This document shows positions 29,626 through 40,558 of a DNA stretch of 64,000 nucleotides, in pieces. How positions within the stretch are numbered: position 1 is the stretch's first letter; every line of letters starts with the position of its first letter. The notes under the pieces are model-generated. The model was given only the letters and a program-made list of their open reading frames with translations, was not told where the DNA came from and did no database searches. This stretch comes from Acidovorax sp. Leaf191 (GTDB lineage Bacteria > Pseudomonadota > Gammaproteobacteria > Burkholderiales > Burkholderiaceae_C), in NCBI RefSeq assembly GCF_001424425.1, contig NZ_LMPT01000001.1, forward strand, positions 546,137 through 610,136, written 5' to 3'. Made by a program: the position numbers and the translations under genes.

Positions 29626-30372
29626 ATGAACGATGCACGCGCCAAGATCCTCGTGGCCGATGACGAGCCCGACCTGCGGGCCCTGCTGCAGCGCTACCTT
29701 GGCGACCAGGGCTACACCGTGCGCACGGTGGACGGCGCGGGCCCGCTCAACGTGCTGCTGGCGCGCGAGCGCTTCGATGTGCTGGTGCTCGACGTGATGA
29801 TGCCGGGCGAGGACGGCCTGGCCATCTGCCGGCGCCTGCGCGCGCAGGGCGAGACCATTCCCATCCTGATGCTCACCGCGCGGGGCGACCCGGTGGACCG
29901 CATCGTCGGGCTGGAGATGGGTGCCGACGACTACCTGCCCAAGCCCTTCAACCCGCGCGAGCTGCTGGCGCGCATCCAGGCCCTGGTGCGGCGCCAGCGT
30001 CTGCTGGGGGCCCACGCCGGGCCGCGCCAGGCGGGCGGGCAGATCGCGTTCGGCGCGTTCACGCTGTGGCTGGACGAGCGCCGGCTCACGCGCGAGGGCG
30101 CCGACGTGCCCCTGACCACGGGCGAGTTCGCGCTGCTGCAGGCCCTGGCCCGGCAGCCGCACCGGCCGCTGGGGCGCGACCGGCTCATCGCGCTGGCCTA
30201 CGGCCCCGACCACGCGGCCACCGACCGCAGCATCGACGTGCAGGTGATGCGCCTGCGCAAGCTCATCGAGTCCGACCCCGCGCAGCCGCGCCACATCCGC
30301 ACGGTGTGGGGCGTGGGCTATGTGTTCGTGCCCGACGGGGCCGCGCCGCAGGGTGCGGGCACCACGCCATGA
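29626..30372 (+). CDS. OmpR-family two-component response regulator
   Basis: 248 residues. The receiver domain spans 1-120 with acidic pocket DDE (12-14), phosphoacceptor Asp56 in LVLDVMMPGEDGL, and Lys106 in YLPKPFNPRELL. The C-terminal winged helix (about 145-240) has LTTGEFALLQALA and the terminal IRTVWGVGYVFVP hairpin. The start at 29626 removes an implausible leader. The stop overlaps the sensor kinase start by ATGA, so the pair is translationally coupled. The target genes are not evident; the phased half-sites just upstream suggest autoregulation and perhaps control of the divergent hydrolase. Confidence 0.94.
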   Translation: MNDARAKILVADDEPDLRALLQRYLGDQGYTVRTVDGAGPLNVLLARERFDVLVLDVMMPGEDGLAICRRLRAQGETIPILMLTARGDPVDRIVGLEMGADDYLPKPFNPRELLARIQALVRRQRLLGAHAGPRQAGGQIAFGAFTLWLDERRLTREGADVPLTTGEFALLQALARQPHRPLGRDRLIALAYGPDHAATDRSIDVQVMRLRKLIESDPAQPRHIRTVWGVGYVFVPDGAAPQGAGTTP

Positions 30373-31802
30373 CGGCGCCGCACATCCCGGCCTCGCATAT
30401 TCCGGCCCCGCCCGCAGCGCCCTCATCAGCGCCCGCCCACCGCCGCAGCCCGTGGCCGCGCAGCGTGCTGGGGCGCAACCTGCTCCTGATTGCCGCGCTG
30501 GTGGTGCTGGGGCAATTGGTGGCGGTGGTGCTGGTGCGGCAGATGATCCTGCAGCCCCGGGTGGCGCAGGTGGCCGATGGCGTGGCGCGCAATGTGGCGG
30601 CGCTGAGCGCCGGGCTGCAGGCACTGCCCGCAGGCCAGCGCGCCGCGTTTGTCGAAGCCTTCAACCTGCAGCAGGCAGCGCAGGCAGCGCAGGCGGTGCC
30701 CACGTCCCAGCCCCGGCGCGCCTTGTTGTCGCCGCTGGAGCGGCAGTTCGTGCAGGCCGTGGCGCGGCGGCTGGAGGGCGGCGGCACCGCGCCGGGTGGC
30801 GAGGCCCTGTGGCGGCGCGACAGCACGGGCGTGCTGGCGCTGCGGGTGGTGCACGACGGCACAGCCTACTGGCTGCACCTGCCCAGCGTGTTCCCTACCC
30901 GCGAGTTCACGGGGGCCTGGCTGCTGGCCACGCTGATCAGCGTGCTGCTGGCGTTGTGGGGGGCCTGGTGGCTGCAGCGGCACATCAACCGCCCGCTGGG
31001 CCAGGTGGTGGGGGCGGCGCAGCAGCTGGCGCAGGGCCAGGCACCCGCCGCCCTGCCCGAGGACGGGCCCGACGAGATCGCCACCGTGGCGCGCAGCTTC
31101 AACCAGATGGCGCAGAGCCTGGCCGCGGCCGACCACGAGCGTGCGCTGATGCTGGCGGGCGTGTCGCACGACCTGCGCACGCCGCTGACCAAGCTGCGGC
31201 TGGGGGTGGAGATCGCAGGCCCCGGCCTGGACGCGCCGCTCGCGGCCAGCATGGCGCGCAGCATCGACGAGATGGACGGCATCGTCGGCCAGTTCCTGGA
31301 CTTTGCGCGGGTGGGCGAGGCCGAGGCCGCCGCCATGGCATCGCTCAACGACCTGGCCCGGGCCGTGGCCGAGGCGCAGGCAGACCATGGCCGCAGCCTG
31401 CGGCTGGAGCTGGCCCCGCCCTCGCATTTGCCCTATGAGCCCGATATGCCCGATATGCCCGATGTGCCCGTGCGCCCGCAGGCCCTGCGCCGTGCGCTGG
31501 ACAACCTGGTGGAAAACGCGTGGCGCTACGGCGCGGCGCCCGTGGTGTTGCGCACCGGCACGGCGGGCGCCACGGCCTGGATCGAGGTGGCCGACCAGGG
31601 CCCGGGCATCGCGCCCGAGGCACTGGAGCGCATGCGCGAGCCCTTCGCGCGCGGCGGTGGCGCGGCGCGGTCGGGCGCACCGGGGGCGGGGCTGGGCCTG
31701 GCCATCGTGGACCGGGTGGCGCGCAGCCATGGCGGCCGGCTGGAGCTGCGCACCGCACCGGGCGCAGGGCTGTGCGCGCGGATCGTGCTGCCGCTGGCGT
31801 GA
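30369..31802 (+). CDS. EnvZ-type sensor histidine kinase
   Basis: 477 residues. TM1 is at about 37-57 and TM2 at about 181-200, with a ~120-residue periplasmic sensor between. HAMP is at about 200-255 (RHINRPLGQVVGAAQQLAQG). The dimerisation domain has phospho-acceptor His267 in GVSHDLRTPLTKLRLG, with the HDLRTPLT form typical of EnvZ. The ATP-binding domain shows the N box DNLVENAWRYG, VADQGPGIAP and GLGLAIVDRVARSHGG. A 9-bp in-frame repeat encodes PDMPDMPDVP just before the ATP domain. It is coupled to the upstream regulator by a 4-nt overlap. The ligand is unknown. Confidence 0.94.
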   Translation: MTAPHIPASHIPAPPAAPSSAPAHRRSPWPRSVLGRNLLLIAALVVLGQLVAVVLVRQMILQPRVAQVADGVARNVAALSAGLQALPAGQRAAFVEAFNLQQAAQAAQAVPTSQPRRALLSPLERQFVQAVARRLEGGGTAPGGEALWRRDSTGVLALRVVHDGTAYWLHLPSVFPTREFTGAWLLATLISVLLALWGAWWLQRHINRPLGQVVGAAQQLAQGQAPAALPEDGPDEIATVARSFNQMAQSLAAADHERALMLAGVSHDLRTPLTKLRLGVEIAGPGLDAPLAASMARSIDEMDGIVGQFLDFARVGEAEAAAMASLNDLARAVAEAQADHGRSLRLELAPPSHLPYEPDMPDMPDVPVRPQALRRALDNLVENAWRYGAAPVVLRTGTAGATAWIEVADQGPGIAPEALERMREPFARGGGAARSGAPGAGLGLAIVDRVARSHGGRLELRTAPGAGLCARIVLPLA

Positions 31803-31883
31803 ACCGGAGCGGGGAGTGCGTGGGCTGGCAGGCGGGGCATCCAGTGCCCTGTTCCTTCACTTCTCACGGGGAAAATCACAGTC

Positions 31884-31937
31884 AAAATGGCCACTACCGC
31901 TTGTTGGATAAGCGCTAGCAGCTATTAATTCAATAGC
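31884..31937. repeat. Dispersed palindromic element, copy A
   Basis: It begins AAAATGGCCACTACCGCTTG, has the core TAAGCGCTAGCAGCTAT and ends AATTCAATAGC. Two hairpins can form: CGCTT with AAGCG, and GCTAT with ATAGC. It matches copies at 36721 and 61041 almost base for base. It is intergenic, between the histidine kinase and the sigma-54 regulator. Confidence 0.85.
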
Positions 31938-31941
31938 ATTT

Positions 31942-31986
31942 GCCATGCGTGCCATGCGTGCCATGCGTGCCATGCGTGCCATGCGT
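31942..31986. repeat. 9-bp tandem repeat, five copies
   Basis: Five perfect copies of GCCATGCGT, followed by a decayed sixth (GCCAGCGT). It directly abuts the dispersed element at 31884-31937 and is 102 nt beyond the stop of the sigma-54 regulator. It is non-coding as far as I can see. Confidence 0.95.
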
Positions 31987-32088
31987 GCCAGCGTACGCCC
32001 CGGCCCGCCGCACCACGCGCCCGCTGGCCGTCGTCGCGCTACCGTGCAGGTTACCGGTGCCGCTGCTTCCGCAAGCCCCGCTGCCCGC

Positions 32089-34137
<2,049 letters not shown>

Positions 34138-34236
34138 GCGCTGGTCTCCTGTGCAGGCGTCTGGTGCACCCGCTGCGGCCAGTATGGCGCCCCCACCGGG
34201 CCGGGGCAAGGGCGCCGCCCTGCCGCGCGGTGCGGG

Positions 34237-34272
34237 TGTTCCATTTCGTGACAGGTGTGGCGTTGCGGAACA
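34237..34272. promoter_or_regulatory. Two candidate upstream activator sites
   Basis: TGTTCCATTTCGTGACA (34237-34253) and TGTGGCGTTGCGGAACA (34256-34272) are both TGT-N11-ACA with partial dyad symmetry, 19 bp apart. They lie about 90-120 bp upstream of the -24/-12 candidate at 34359, the usual distance for sigma-54 enhancers. The binding protein would be the divergent AcoR-like regulator; this is inference. Confidence 0.45.
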
Positions 34273-34358
34273 CGGCGGGCGGGCACGGTGTGACGGTCCG
34301 GACAGTGCTCCGACAGAAAAATCCCCATGAAATCAACGGTCCGCCGCGTGCCAGGCGC

Positions 34359-34374
34359 TGGCATGCGTCTTGAG
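34359..34374 (+). promoter_or_regulatory. Candidate sigma-54 promoter of the aldehyde dehydrogenase gene
   Basis: TGGCATGCGTCTTGAG has the -24 TGGCA and a -12-like TTGA at the correct spacing. The -12 element deviates from the TTGC consensus. It lies 71 nt before the ATG at 34445. Confidence 0.5.
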
Positions 34375-34444
34375 TAGGGGACTGCATCGGCGCGGCCCGC
34401 GCGGCCGGCCGATGCCACACACAACATCCCTGGAGACAACGCAC

Positions 34445-35968
34445 ATGACCGTATACGCAGCCCCCGGCGCCGCCGGCGCCAAGATCGCCTACCAACCCCG
34501 GTACGACAACTTCATCGGCGGCCAGTTCGTGGCCCCGGTCAAGGGCCAGTACTTCGACGTGATCTCGCCGGTGAACGGCAAGGTCTACACCCAGGCCGCG
34601 CGCTCCACCGCCGAAGACATCGAGCTGGCGCTGGACGCTGCCCACGCCGCTGCCGACGCCTGGGGCAAGACGGACGCCGCCACGCGCAGCAACATCCTGC
34701 TCAAAATCGCCGACCGCATCGAGCAGAACCTGGAGCTGCTGGCCTATGCCGAAACCGTGGACAACGGCAAGGCCATCCGCGAGACGCTGAACGCCGACAT
34801 CCCCCTCACCGTGGACCACTTCCGCTACTTTGCGGGCTGCGTGCGCGCGCAGGAAGGCGCGCTTTCCAACATCGACGAGAACACCGTGGCGTACCACATC
34901 CAGGAGCCGCTGGGCGTGGTGGGCCAGATCATCCCGTGGAACTTCCCCATCCTGATGGCCGCGTGGAAGCTGGCCCCGGCGATCGGCGCGGGCAACTGCG
35001 TGGTGCTCAAGCCCGCGGAGTCCACGCCGATTTCCATTTTGATCCTGGCCGGGCTGATCGCCGACCTGCTGCCGCCGGGCGTGCTCAACATCGTCAACGG
35101 CTACGGGCGCGAGGCGGGCATGCCGCTGGCCACCAGCAAGCGCATCGCCAAGATCGCGTTCACCGGCTCCACCAGCACCGGCCGCGTGATCGCGCAGGCC
35201 GCTGCCAACAACCTCATCCCCGCCACGCTGGAGCTGGGCGGCAAGAGTCCCAATGTGTTCTTCGCCGACATCATGGACAAGGACGACGCCTTCCTGGACA
35301 AGGCCATCGAAGGCCTGGTGCTGTTCGCGTTCAACCAGGGCGAGGTCTGCACCTGCCCGTCGCGTGCGCTGATCCAGGAAAGCATCTACGACAAGTTCAT
35401 GGAGCGCGTCTTGAAGCGCGTGGCCGCCATCCAGCACGCCAACCCGCTCGACACCGACAGCATGATGGGTGCGCAAGCCAGCAAGGAGCAGCTCACCAAG
35501 ATCCTGTCGTACCTGGACCTGGGCAAGCAAGAAGGCGCCGAGGTGCTGGCCGGAGGCGGCCAGGCCCACCTGGGCGGCGACCTGGAAGGCGGCTACTACG
35601 TGCAGCCCACGCTGTTCAAGGGCCACAACAAGATGCGCATCTTCCAGGAGGAAATCTTCGGCCCCGTGCTGGCCGTGACCACCTTCAAGGACGAGGCCGA
35701 GGCCCTGGCGATCGCCAACGACACGCTGTACGGCCTGGGCGCCGGCGTGTGGAGCCGCAACGGCAACGTGGCCTACCGCATGGGCCGCGCGATCAAGGCC
35801 GGGCGCGTGTGGACCAACTGCTACCACGCGTACCCGGCGCACGCGGCGTTCGGCGGCTACAAGGAGTCGGGCATCGGGCGCGAGACGCACAAGATGATGC
35901 TCGACCACTATCAGCAAACGAAGAACCTGTTGGTGAGCTACTCAGAAAACAAGCTCGGGTTCTTCTGA
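34445..35968 (+). CDS. NAD-dependent acetaldehyde-type aldehyde dehydrogenase (AcoD/ExaC-like)
   Basis: 507 residues from ATG 34445, preceded by CTGGAGACAAC. ALDH landmarks: [20 protein letters not shown] with the KPAEST cofactor loop, FTGSTSTG, general base Glu263 in LELGGKSP, and catalytic Cys302 in [12 protein letters not shown]. The [11 protein letters not shown] form marks the AcoD/ExaC group that oxidises acetaldehyde and related aldehydes to acids. A DUF779 gene follows, a known companion of this group. Divergent sigma-54 activator and enhancer-like sites suggest induction by alcohols, aldehydes or acetoin. It is cytoplasmic. Confidence 0.95.
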   Translation: MTVYAAPGAAGAKIAYQPRYDNFIGGQFVAPVKGQYFDVISPVNGKVYTQAARSTAEDIELALDAAHAAADAWGKTDAATRSNILLKIADRIEQNLELLAYAETVDNGKAIRETLNADIPLTVDHFRYFAGCVRAQEGALSNIDENTVAYHIQEPLGVVGQIIPWNFPILMAAWKLAPAIGAGNCVVLKPAESTPISILILAGLIADLLPPGVLNIVNGYGREAGMPLATSKRIAKIAFTGSTSTGRVIAQAAANNLIPATLELGGKSPNVFFADIMDKDDAFLDKAIEGLVLFAFNQGEVCTCPSRALIQESIYDKFMERVLKRVAAIQHANPLDTDSMMGAQASKEQLTKILSYLDLGKQEGAEVLAGGGQAHLGGDLEGGYYVQPTLFKGHNKMRIFQEEIFGPVLAVTTFKDEAEALAIANDTLYGLGAGVWSRNGNVAYRMGRAIKAGRVWTNCYHAYPAHAAFGGYKESGIGRETHKMMLDHYQQTKNLLVSYSENKLGFF

Positions 35969-36315
35969 GGGGTGGCGGTCCAAAAACCGCCCCTGGCGTC
36001 GTTGCTCCGTCTTGCCGTAGCGTTGCTACTGTCTGCGACGGAGACGCCTAGGGACCCTCTGCACGAATCATCGCGCCGTGTGCATCTGCGGTCTCGGGCG
36101 GCCTGCGGCGTTGCAAATACTCGCAATAGCTACGGCTATTGCTGCGTTTTGCGCCTTGCACGCCATCCCGATCCGCAGCGCACACTTGGCAGCTCGATCC
36201 GTGCAGAGGATCCCTAGCCAGGAACGGTTTGTGAACCGCTGGAGGCGCTGCTGCCGGTCCGCTGTTCCAGCGGGCCGGATCACTGCCATTGATGCTTGTG
36301 AATCAGGAGACACCC
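35969..36315. other. Hairpin-rich intergenic region between aldehyde dehydrogenase and DUF779 gene
   Basis: 347 nt without a gene. It contains GTAGC-GTT-GCTAC (36017-36029), a strong palindromic repeat (36095-36170), and CGGTT-TGTG-AACCG near 36224-36237. Because the aldehyde dehydrogenase and DUF779 genes are probably one functional unit, these hairpins may attenuate or stabilise a shared transcript. A GGCGGT/ACCGCC stem right after 35968 lacks a T run. Confidence 0.55.
36095..36170. repeat. Palindromic intergenic element centred on GCAATAGC/GCTATTGC
   Basis: GCAATAGC (36123-36130) and GCTATTGC (36135-36142) form a perfect 8-bp stem with a 4-nt loop. Partial outer arms extend it (TTGCAAATACTC against TGCGTTTTGCGCCTTGCA). 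The form looks like a REP/BIME-type element that I recall from other Comamonadaceae genomes. This window has only this copy. Confidence 0.65.
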
Positions 36316-36696
36316 ATGGTCGACAAAGTCATCGCCACACCTGCCGCGCTGGAGCTGGTGGCCTTTCTGCAAGCCAAGCATGGGCCTGCGCTGATGTTCC
36401 ACCAGTCGGGCGGCTGCTGTGACAACAGTGCGGCCAACTGCTATCTGCCCGGTGAGATCACGATGGGCGCGGGCGATGTGTATCTGGGCGATATCGGCGG
36501 CTGCCCTTTCTACATCGGCCGCGCGCAGTACGAGACCTGGAAGCACACGCAGCTCATCATCGACGTGATTGAGGGCACGGGCGGGACGTTTTCGCTGGAG
36601 GGGCCCGAGGGCAAGGCGTTCCATACGCGCTCTCGGGTGTTCAGCGATGCGGAGCTGGCTGCGCTGGGCATCGAGCGCGGCGTGGCAGGCGGTTGA
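36316..36696 (+). CDS. DUF779 family protein (aldehyde dehydrogenase companion)
   Basis: 126 residues from ATG 36316, preceded by CAGGAGACACCC; an in-frame ATG/TTG further upstream lacks a ribosome site. Family-typical features are ALMFHQSGGCCDNSAANCY, with a Cys pair and third Cys, GDVYLGDIGGCPFYIG and WKHTQLIIDVI. DUF779 proteins are regularly encoded next to AcoD/ExaC-type aldehyde dehydrogenases; their biochemical role is not established, and the conserved Cys residues suggest metal or thiol chemistry. Here it follows the dehydrogenase after a hairpin-rich gap. Confidence 0.92.
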   Translation: MVDKVIATPAALELVAFLQAKHGPALMFHQSGGCCDNSAANCYLPGEITMGAGDVYLGDIGGCPFYIGRAQYETWKHTQLIIDVIEGTGGTFSLEGPEGKAFHTRSRVFSDAELAALGIERGVAGG

Positions 36697-36720
36697 GGGG
36701 GCGGATTTTGAGGTAGCCCG

Positions 36721-36770
36721 ACCTCTACCGCTTGCCTGTAAAGCGCTAGCAGCTATCGAATTTGTAGCGA
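36721..36770. repeat. Dispersed palindromic element, copy B (overlaps a gene end)
   Basis: It reads ACCTCTACCGCTTG then GTAAAGCGCTAGCAGCTAT and ends CGAATTTGTAGC, aligning with copies at 31884 and 61041. It overlaps the 3' end of the minus-strand chemoreceptor gene and supplies its last codons (SLQIR) and TAG stop at 36753-36755. Confidence 0.82.
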
Positions 36771-38738
36771 TGGATGTGTGGGCGAGGTGGCCTGCTGGCG
36801 CACGCTGCCTTCGTCCCCCAGGCGGAACACCGACACCACCTGCACCAGGTCTTCGGCCTGCAGCTGCAGGCTGCCAGCGGCCGCGGCCATTTCTTCGACC
36901 AGCGCGGCGTTCTGCTGCGTGACCTGGTCCATCTGCGTCACGGCCTCGCCCACCTGGGCCACGCCCAGGGACTGTTCGTGGCTGGCGGTGCTGATCTCGC
37001 CCACGATGTCCGTCACGCGGCGGATGGCGCTGACCACCTCGTTCATCGTGCTGCCTGCGCGGTCCACCAGGGCCGTGCCGTGCTCCACGCGCTCCACGCT
37101 GGCGCTGATGAGGGCCTTGATCTCGCGGGCGGCCCCGGCACTGCGGCCGGCCAGGCTGCGCACTTCGCTGGCCACCACGGCAAAGCCACGGCCCTGCTCG
37201 CCTGCTCGCGCTGCTTCCACCGCGGCGTTGAGTGCCAGGATGTTGGTCTGGAACGCGATCGAGTCGATCACGCCGATGATGTCCGAGATCTTCTGCGACG
37301 ACGCGTTGATGCCCTGCATGGTGTGCACCACCTGGGCCACCACTTCGCCGCCCTGCACGGCCACGGTGCTGGCGCTGTCGGCCAGCTGGCTGGCCTGGCG
37401 CGCGCTGTCGGCGTTCTGCCGCACGGTGGAGCTCAGCTGCTCCATGGACGCCGCGGTTTCCTCCAGCGCGCTGGCCTGGCTCTCGGTGCGGGCCGACAGG
37501 TCGGTGTTGCCCTGCGCGATCTGCACGCTGGCCGTGGCCACGCTTTCGGAGCCGCTGCGCACCTGGCGCACCACCCCGGTGAGCTGCGTGCGCATCTGCA
37601 GCAGCGCCTGCAGCAACTGGCCCACTTCGTTCGTGCCGTGGGCGATGGGCGCGCCGCCCAGGTCGCCCTGGGCCACCGCGCGCGCCAGGCCCACGGCCTG
37701 CTTCAGGGGCTGCGTCATCGAGCGCACGAACACCAGGGCCATCGCGCAGGTGGCCGACAGCGTCACCGCCAGCGCCACCGCCACCCACAGCAGGCTTTGC
37801 TGCAGCCGCGCCACGCGGTCCTGCAGCGCCTGGGCGAGGCTGGCCAACGACTGCGTGTTGAGCGTGTTGAGCGCATCGATGGTGCGCGTGAGCGCGTCGA
37901 AGTAGTCCTTGGAGGCCATCTTGAGTTCGGGCGCGTTGATCACCTCGCGCTCGGCCAGCTGCAGCGATTGCTGGATCTGCGCCCGGATGTCCTGCACGCC
38001 GCTGCCCAGGGCCTGCCGGAGCGCCGCATCGCCTTGCAGCGCGCGTTCCAGCCCGCCGAAGGTGTCGCCCTGCAGCTCGACCACGCGCTGCTGCAGCACC
38101 AGCATCTGGCTCTTGGCCTCGGGGCTGAGCTGGCCGCGGCCGAGCGCGCCCGCGCCCTGCGCGCGCAGCAGGCCCAGCTTCTCGCCGAGCAGCGGCGCCT
38201 GGATCAGCGACGACTGGATGAGCGCCTGCGTGGGCGCTTCGGGATCGATCTGCAGGCCGTAGGCGTGCACCAGCGACGCGCTCAGCTGCAGCAGCGAGCC
38301 GATGAGCTGCGTGTGCTGTGCCGTGCTCTGCGCGAGTTCGATGCCGCGCGCGGCCACCGCCTGCTCCAGCGTGCGCCAGGCCTGCTGTGCGTCCGTCCAG
38401 GCCGCAGCCTGGGCCGCGGGCACCTGTGCGCTGGCAAAGCGCTCGGTCACGTCGCGCAGCGCGGCCTCGACCGCCTCGCGCGCAGCGGGGCGGCGTGCCG
38501 CCAGCGACTCGTCGCCGCCCAGCATGCCGGCCGACAGGCCCCGGTGCACCTGCACCGCCTGCACCAGCCGCGTGACGGCCTGCGCAGGCGGCACGCCGCG
38601 AGCCTCCTGCCGGGCGTGGCCGATGCCGCGCAGGGCGTCGGCCACATAGACATACGTGGGCAGCGCGCTCATCATCAGCCCGAGGGTTCCGAGGATCAGG
38701 AATTTTTCGAGCAGGTTCAGTCGGTGAAGCAGTGACAT
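36753..38738 (-). CDS. Methyl-accepting chemotaxis protein
   Basis: 661 residues from ATG 38738. TM1 (about 10-32) is followed by a ~290-residue periplasmic, mostly helical sensor, TM2 (about 327-350), a HAMP domain, and the cytoplasmic signalling coiled coil. The invariant hairpin tip appears as [20 protein letters not shown] followed by [18 protein letters not shown]-like methylation stretches flank it ([19 protein letters not shown]). There is no CheR/CheB pentapeptide; instead the C-terminus is set by the dispersed element that provides its stop codon. The ligand is unknown; the helical sensor is not a Cache or 4-helix Tar type I can name with confidence. Confidence 0.94.
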   Translation of the reverse strand: MSLLHRLNLLEKFLILGTLGLMMSALPTYVYVADALRGIGHARQEARGVPPAQAVTRLVQAVQVHRGLSAGMLGGDESLAARRPAAREAVEAALRDVTERFASAQVPAAQAAAWTDAQQAWRTLEQAVAARGIELAQSTAQHTQLIGSLLQLSASLVHAYGLQIDPEAPTQALIQSSLIQAPLLGEKLGLLRAQGAGALGRGQLSPEAKSQMLVLQQRVVELQGDTFGGLERALQGDAALRQALGSGVQDIRAQIQQSLQLAEREVINAPELKMASKDYFDALTRTIDALNTLNTQSLASLAQALQDRVARLQQSLLWVAVALAVTLSATCAMALVFVRSMTQPLKQAVGLARAVAQGDLGGAPIAHGTNEVGQLLQALLQMRTQLTGVVRQVRSGSESVATASVQIAQGNTDLSARTESQASALEETAASMEQLSSTVRQNADSARQASQLADSASTVAVQGGEVVAQVVHTMQGINASSQKISDIIGVIDSIAFQTNILALNAAVEAARAGEQGRGFAVVASEVRSLAGRSAGAAREIKALISASVERVEHGTALVDRAGSTMNEVVSAIRRVTDIVGEISTASHEQSLGVAQVGEAVTQMDQVTQQNAALVEEMAAAAGSLQLQAEDLVQVVSVFRLGDEGSVRQQATSPTHPSLQIR

Positions 38739-38869
38739 GGCAGGGCGGCACGCCGGGGCGTGCAAGGTGAAAGCCGGCTCTGGCGTGGTCGGCCATCGCC
38801 GGTGGGCGGCGCGGCAGGCCGGGGCCGCAGGGTTGCTACGCAATGTAGGCAAGTGCGGCCTGCAGGGTG

Positions 38870-38883
38870 TTGACTCAGGTCAA
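38870..38883. promoter_or_regulatory. FNR/Anr-like box between divergent genes
   Basis: TTGACTCAGGTCAA is a perfect 5-bp inverted repeat with a 4-nt spacer, one base per arm away from the FNR consensus TTGAT-N4-ATCAA. It lies 132 nt before the chemoreceptor start and 149 nt before the thioesterase start, so it could serve either gene. Confidence 0.3.
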
Positions 38884-39031
38884 GCTGTGGCGCCGGCCCT
38901 GGGCCTGAGCACCACCGGCGCTGCACCTACGTTCGCGCGCGGGCTGCACTGACGCGGCGCCCCCTGCAGCGCGCCGGGTGGCTGGTGATAATGGCTTCAC
39001 ACCCCCTGCACCGTTTTGATGGAGCACCCGC

Positions 39032-39472
39032 ATGCAATCGATCACCCTGCGTTTCCTGGCGTCCCAAAGCACCCTGCCGCAGGCCGGCCGCGTGCCCGGC
39101 GGGACCGTGCTGCGCTGGGTGGATGAAGCCGGCTTCGCCTGCGCCAGCGCCTGGGCCAAGGGGCCGTGCATCACGGAGTTCGTCGGCGGCGCGCAGTTCA
39201 TGCACCCCATCCGGCCCGGAGACCTGGTCGAAGTGCATGCCCGCCTGGCGGCGACCACGGACACGGCCATGCAGCTGGCGGTGGAGGTGCGCAGCGGCGG
39301 CCTGCACGGCGAGCCGCAGCAAGAGGTGCTGCACTGCGTGGCGGTCTACACCGCGGTGGACTCCGACGAGCAGCCCCGCACCATCGACAAATGGAGCCCC
39401 GAGACCCCCGGCGACATCGCGCTGGCGCAGCGCGTGCAGGCCCACATCGACGCGGCCCGCAGCGCGCAGTGA
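39032..39472 (+). CDS. Hotdog-fold acyl-CoA thioesterase (YciA-like)
   Basis: 146 residues. The hotdog pattern typical of YciA/BACH thioesterases is visible: PGGTVLRWVDEAGFACASAW, with catalytic Asp in the WVDEAG helix, then FVGGAQFMHPIRPGDLVEVHA. These enzymes hydrolyse acyl-CoA to free acid and CoA. The stop overlaps a GTG start for the EamA transporter, so the two are coupled. It is divergent from the chemoreceptor. Confidence 0.88.
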   Translation: MQSITLRFLASQSTLPQAGRVPGGTVLRWVDEAGFACASAWAKGPCITEFVGGAQFMHPIRPGDLVEVHARLAATTDTAMQLAVEVRSGGLHGEPQQEVLHCVAVYTAVDSDEQPRTIDKWSPETPGDIALAQRVQAHIDAARSAQ

Positions 39473-40419
39473 CCGGGCACGGCACGGCGCAGGCGGCGCC
39501 GCCGCTGCGGGCGCGAGACCTGATCATCGCGCTGGTCGTGGTGGTGTTGTGGGGCGTGAACTTCGTGGCCATGAAATGGGGGCTGCGCAGCTTCAGCCCC
39601 TTTCAGCTGGGCGTGGCGCGCTATGTGTTTGCGGCGCTGCCGCTGTTGCTGATGATCCGGCCGCCGCGCGTGCACTGGCGCTGGGTGCTGTGGTTCGGTC
39701 TGTTCCAGGGCGTGGGGCAATTCGGGTTCTTGTTCATTGCGATGAAGGCGGGCATGACGGCCAGCCTGGCCAGCGTGCTGCTGCAGACCCAGGTGTTCTT
39801 CACGGCCCTGTTCGCGTTTGCGCTGCTGCGCGAGAAGCCGGGGCGTCCGCTGCTGTGGGGCTTGGCGCTGGCGGCGCTGGGCCTGGCGTGTTTTACGATG
39901 AACCACCTCGGTCACGGCACCGTAGTCAGCGCCGCACAGGCCACCACATTGGCAGGCCTGCTGCTGACGCTGTGCGCTGCTGCGATGTGGGCCGCATCGC
40001 ACATCGTGGCGCGGCTGGCACAGAACGCGAGCCCGGGTTACGACCCGCTGGCCTTCGTGATCTGGAGCAGCGTGGTACCCATCGTGCCGTTCATCGCACT
40101 GTCGGCAGTGTTCGACCCCGACGCCGCGCGCTGGCTGCAGTGGGACACCCTCGCCAGCGTGCCGCTGTCGGGCTGGGCTGCCGTCGCTTACCTGGGCTGG
40201 GCGGCCAACACCGTGGGCAATGCGTTGTGGACGAACCTGCTGCAGCGCTACCCCGCCAACCGCGTGGCGCCGTTCAGCCTGGCGGTGCCCGTGGTCGGGC
40301 TCACCGCGGGGATGCTGCTGCTGGGCGAAAGCGTGGCGCCCTGGCAGTGGGCGGGCATTACGCTGATCGTGGCGGCGCTTGCCTGTGTGGTGCTGGGGCC
40401 CAGGCTCCAGAGAAGATAG
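39469..40419 (+). CDS. EamA/DMT-family transporter
   Basis: 316 residues from GTG 39469 (GTGA overlap with the thioesterase stop). There are ten hydrophobic segments in two homologous EamA halves: first ALVVVVLWGVNFVAMKWGLR, second with LLTLCAAAMWAASHIVAR. RxYP...APFSLAVPVVG and LLLGE near the C-terminus are classical for this family of metabolite exporters (amino acids, purines). The substrate is unknown. The C-terminal ends in basic residues, then an 8-bp tandem repeat follows 47 nt later. Confidence 0.92.
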   Translation: MTGHGTAQAAPPLRARDLIIALVVVVLWGVNFVAMKWGLRSFSPFQLGVARYVFAALPLLLMIRPPRVHWRWVLWFGLFQGVGQFGFLFIAMKAGMTASLASVLLQTQVFFTALFAFALLREKPGRPLLWGLALAALGLACFTMNHLGHGTVVSAAQATTLAGLLLTLCAAAMWAASHIVARLAQNASPGYDPLAFVIWSSVVPIVPFIALSAVFDPDAARWLQWDTLASVPLSGWAAVAYLGWAANTVGNALWTNLLQRYPANRVAPFSLAVPVVGLTAGMLLLGESVAPWQWAGITLIVAALACVVLGPRLQRR

Positions 40420-40466
40420 CCCGCTACCGATTGCACTGACCCATTGTTTGATGTTGGATTGGGCGT

Positions 40467-40530
40467 GCCGTCGTGCCGTCGTGCCGTCGTGCCGTCGTGC
40501 CGTCGTGCCGTCGTGCCGTCGTGCCGTCGT
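40467..40530. repeat. 8-bp tandem repeat, eight copies
   Basis: Eight perfect copies of GCCGTCGT lie between the convergent EamA gene and the minus-strand binding-protein gene (stop at 40559). It is intergenic, so copy-number change should not alter a protein; it could affect a hairpin or transcript ends. Confidence 0.96.
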
Positions 40531-40558
40531 GGCGGCGCAACCTGCCCCCGTCCCCCGG

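Noticed and set aside
31942..31986. 9-bp tandem repeat read as a CRISPR array
   Set aside because: Units are contiguous with no spacers, and no cas genes are present.
35969..35997. GGCGGT/ACCGCC stem as terminator of the aldehyde dehydrogenase gene
   Set aside because: The stem is imperfect and no T run follows.
40467..40530. 8-bp tandem repeat read as a CRISPR array or iterons of an origin
   Set aside because: Contiguous units without spacers, no replication gene, and located between convergent metabolic genes.
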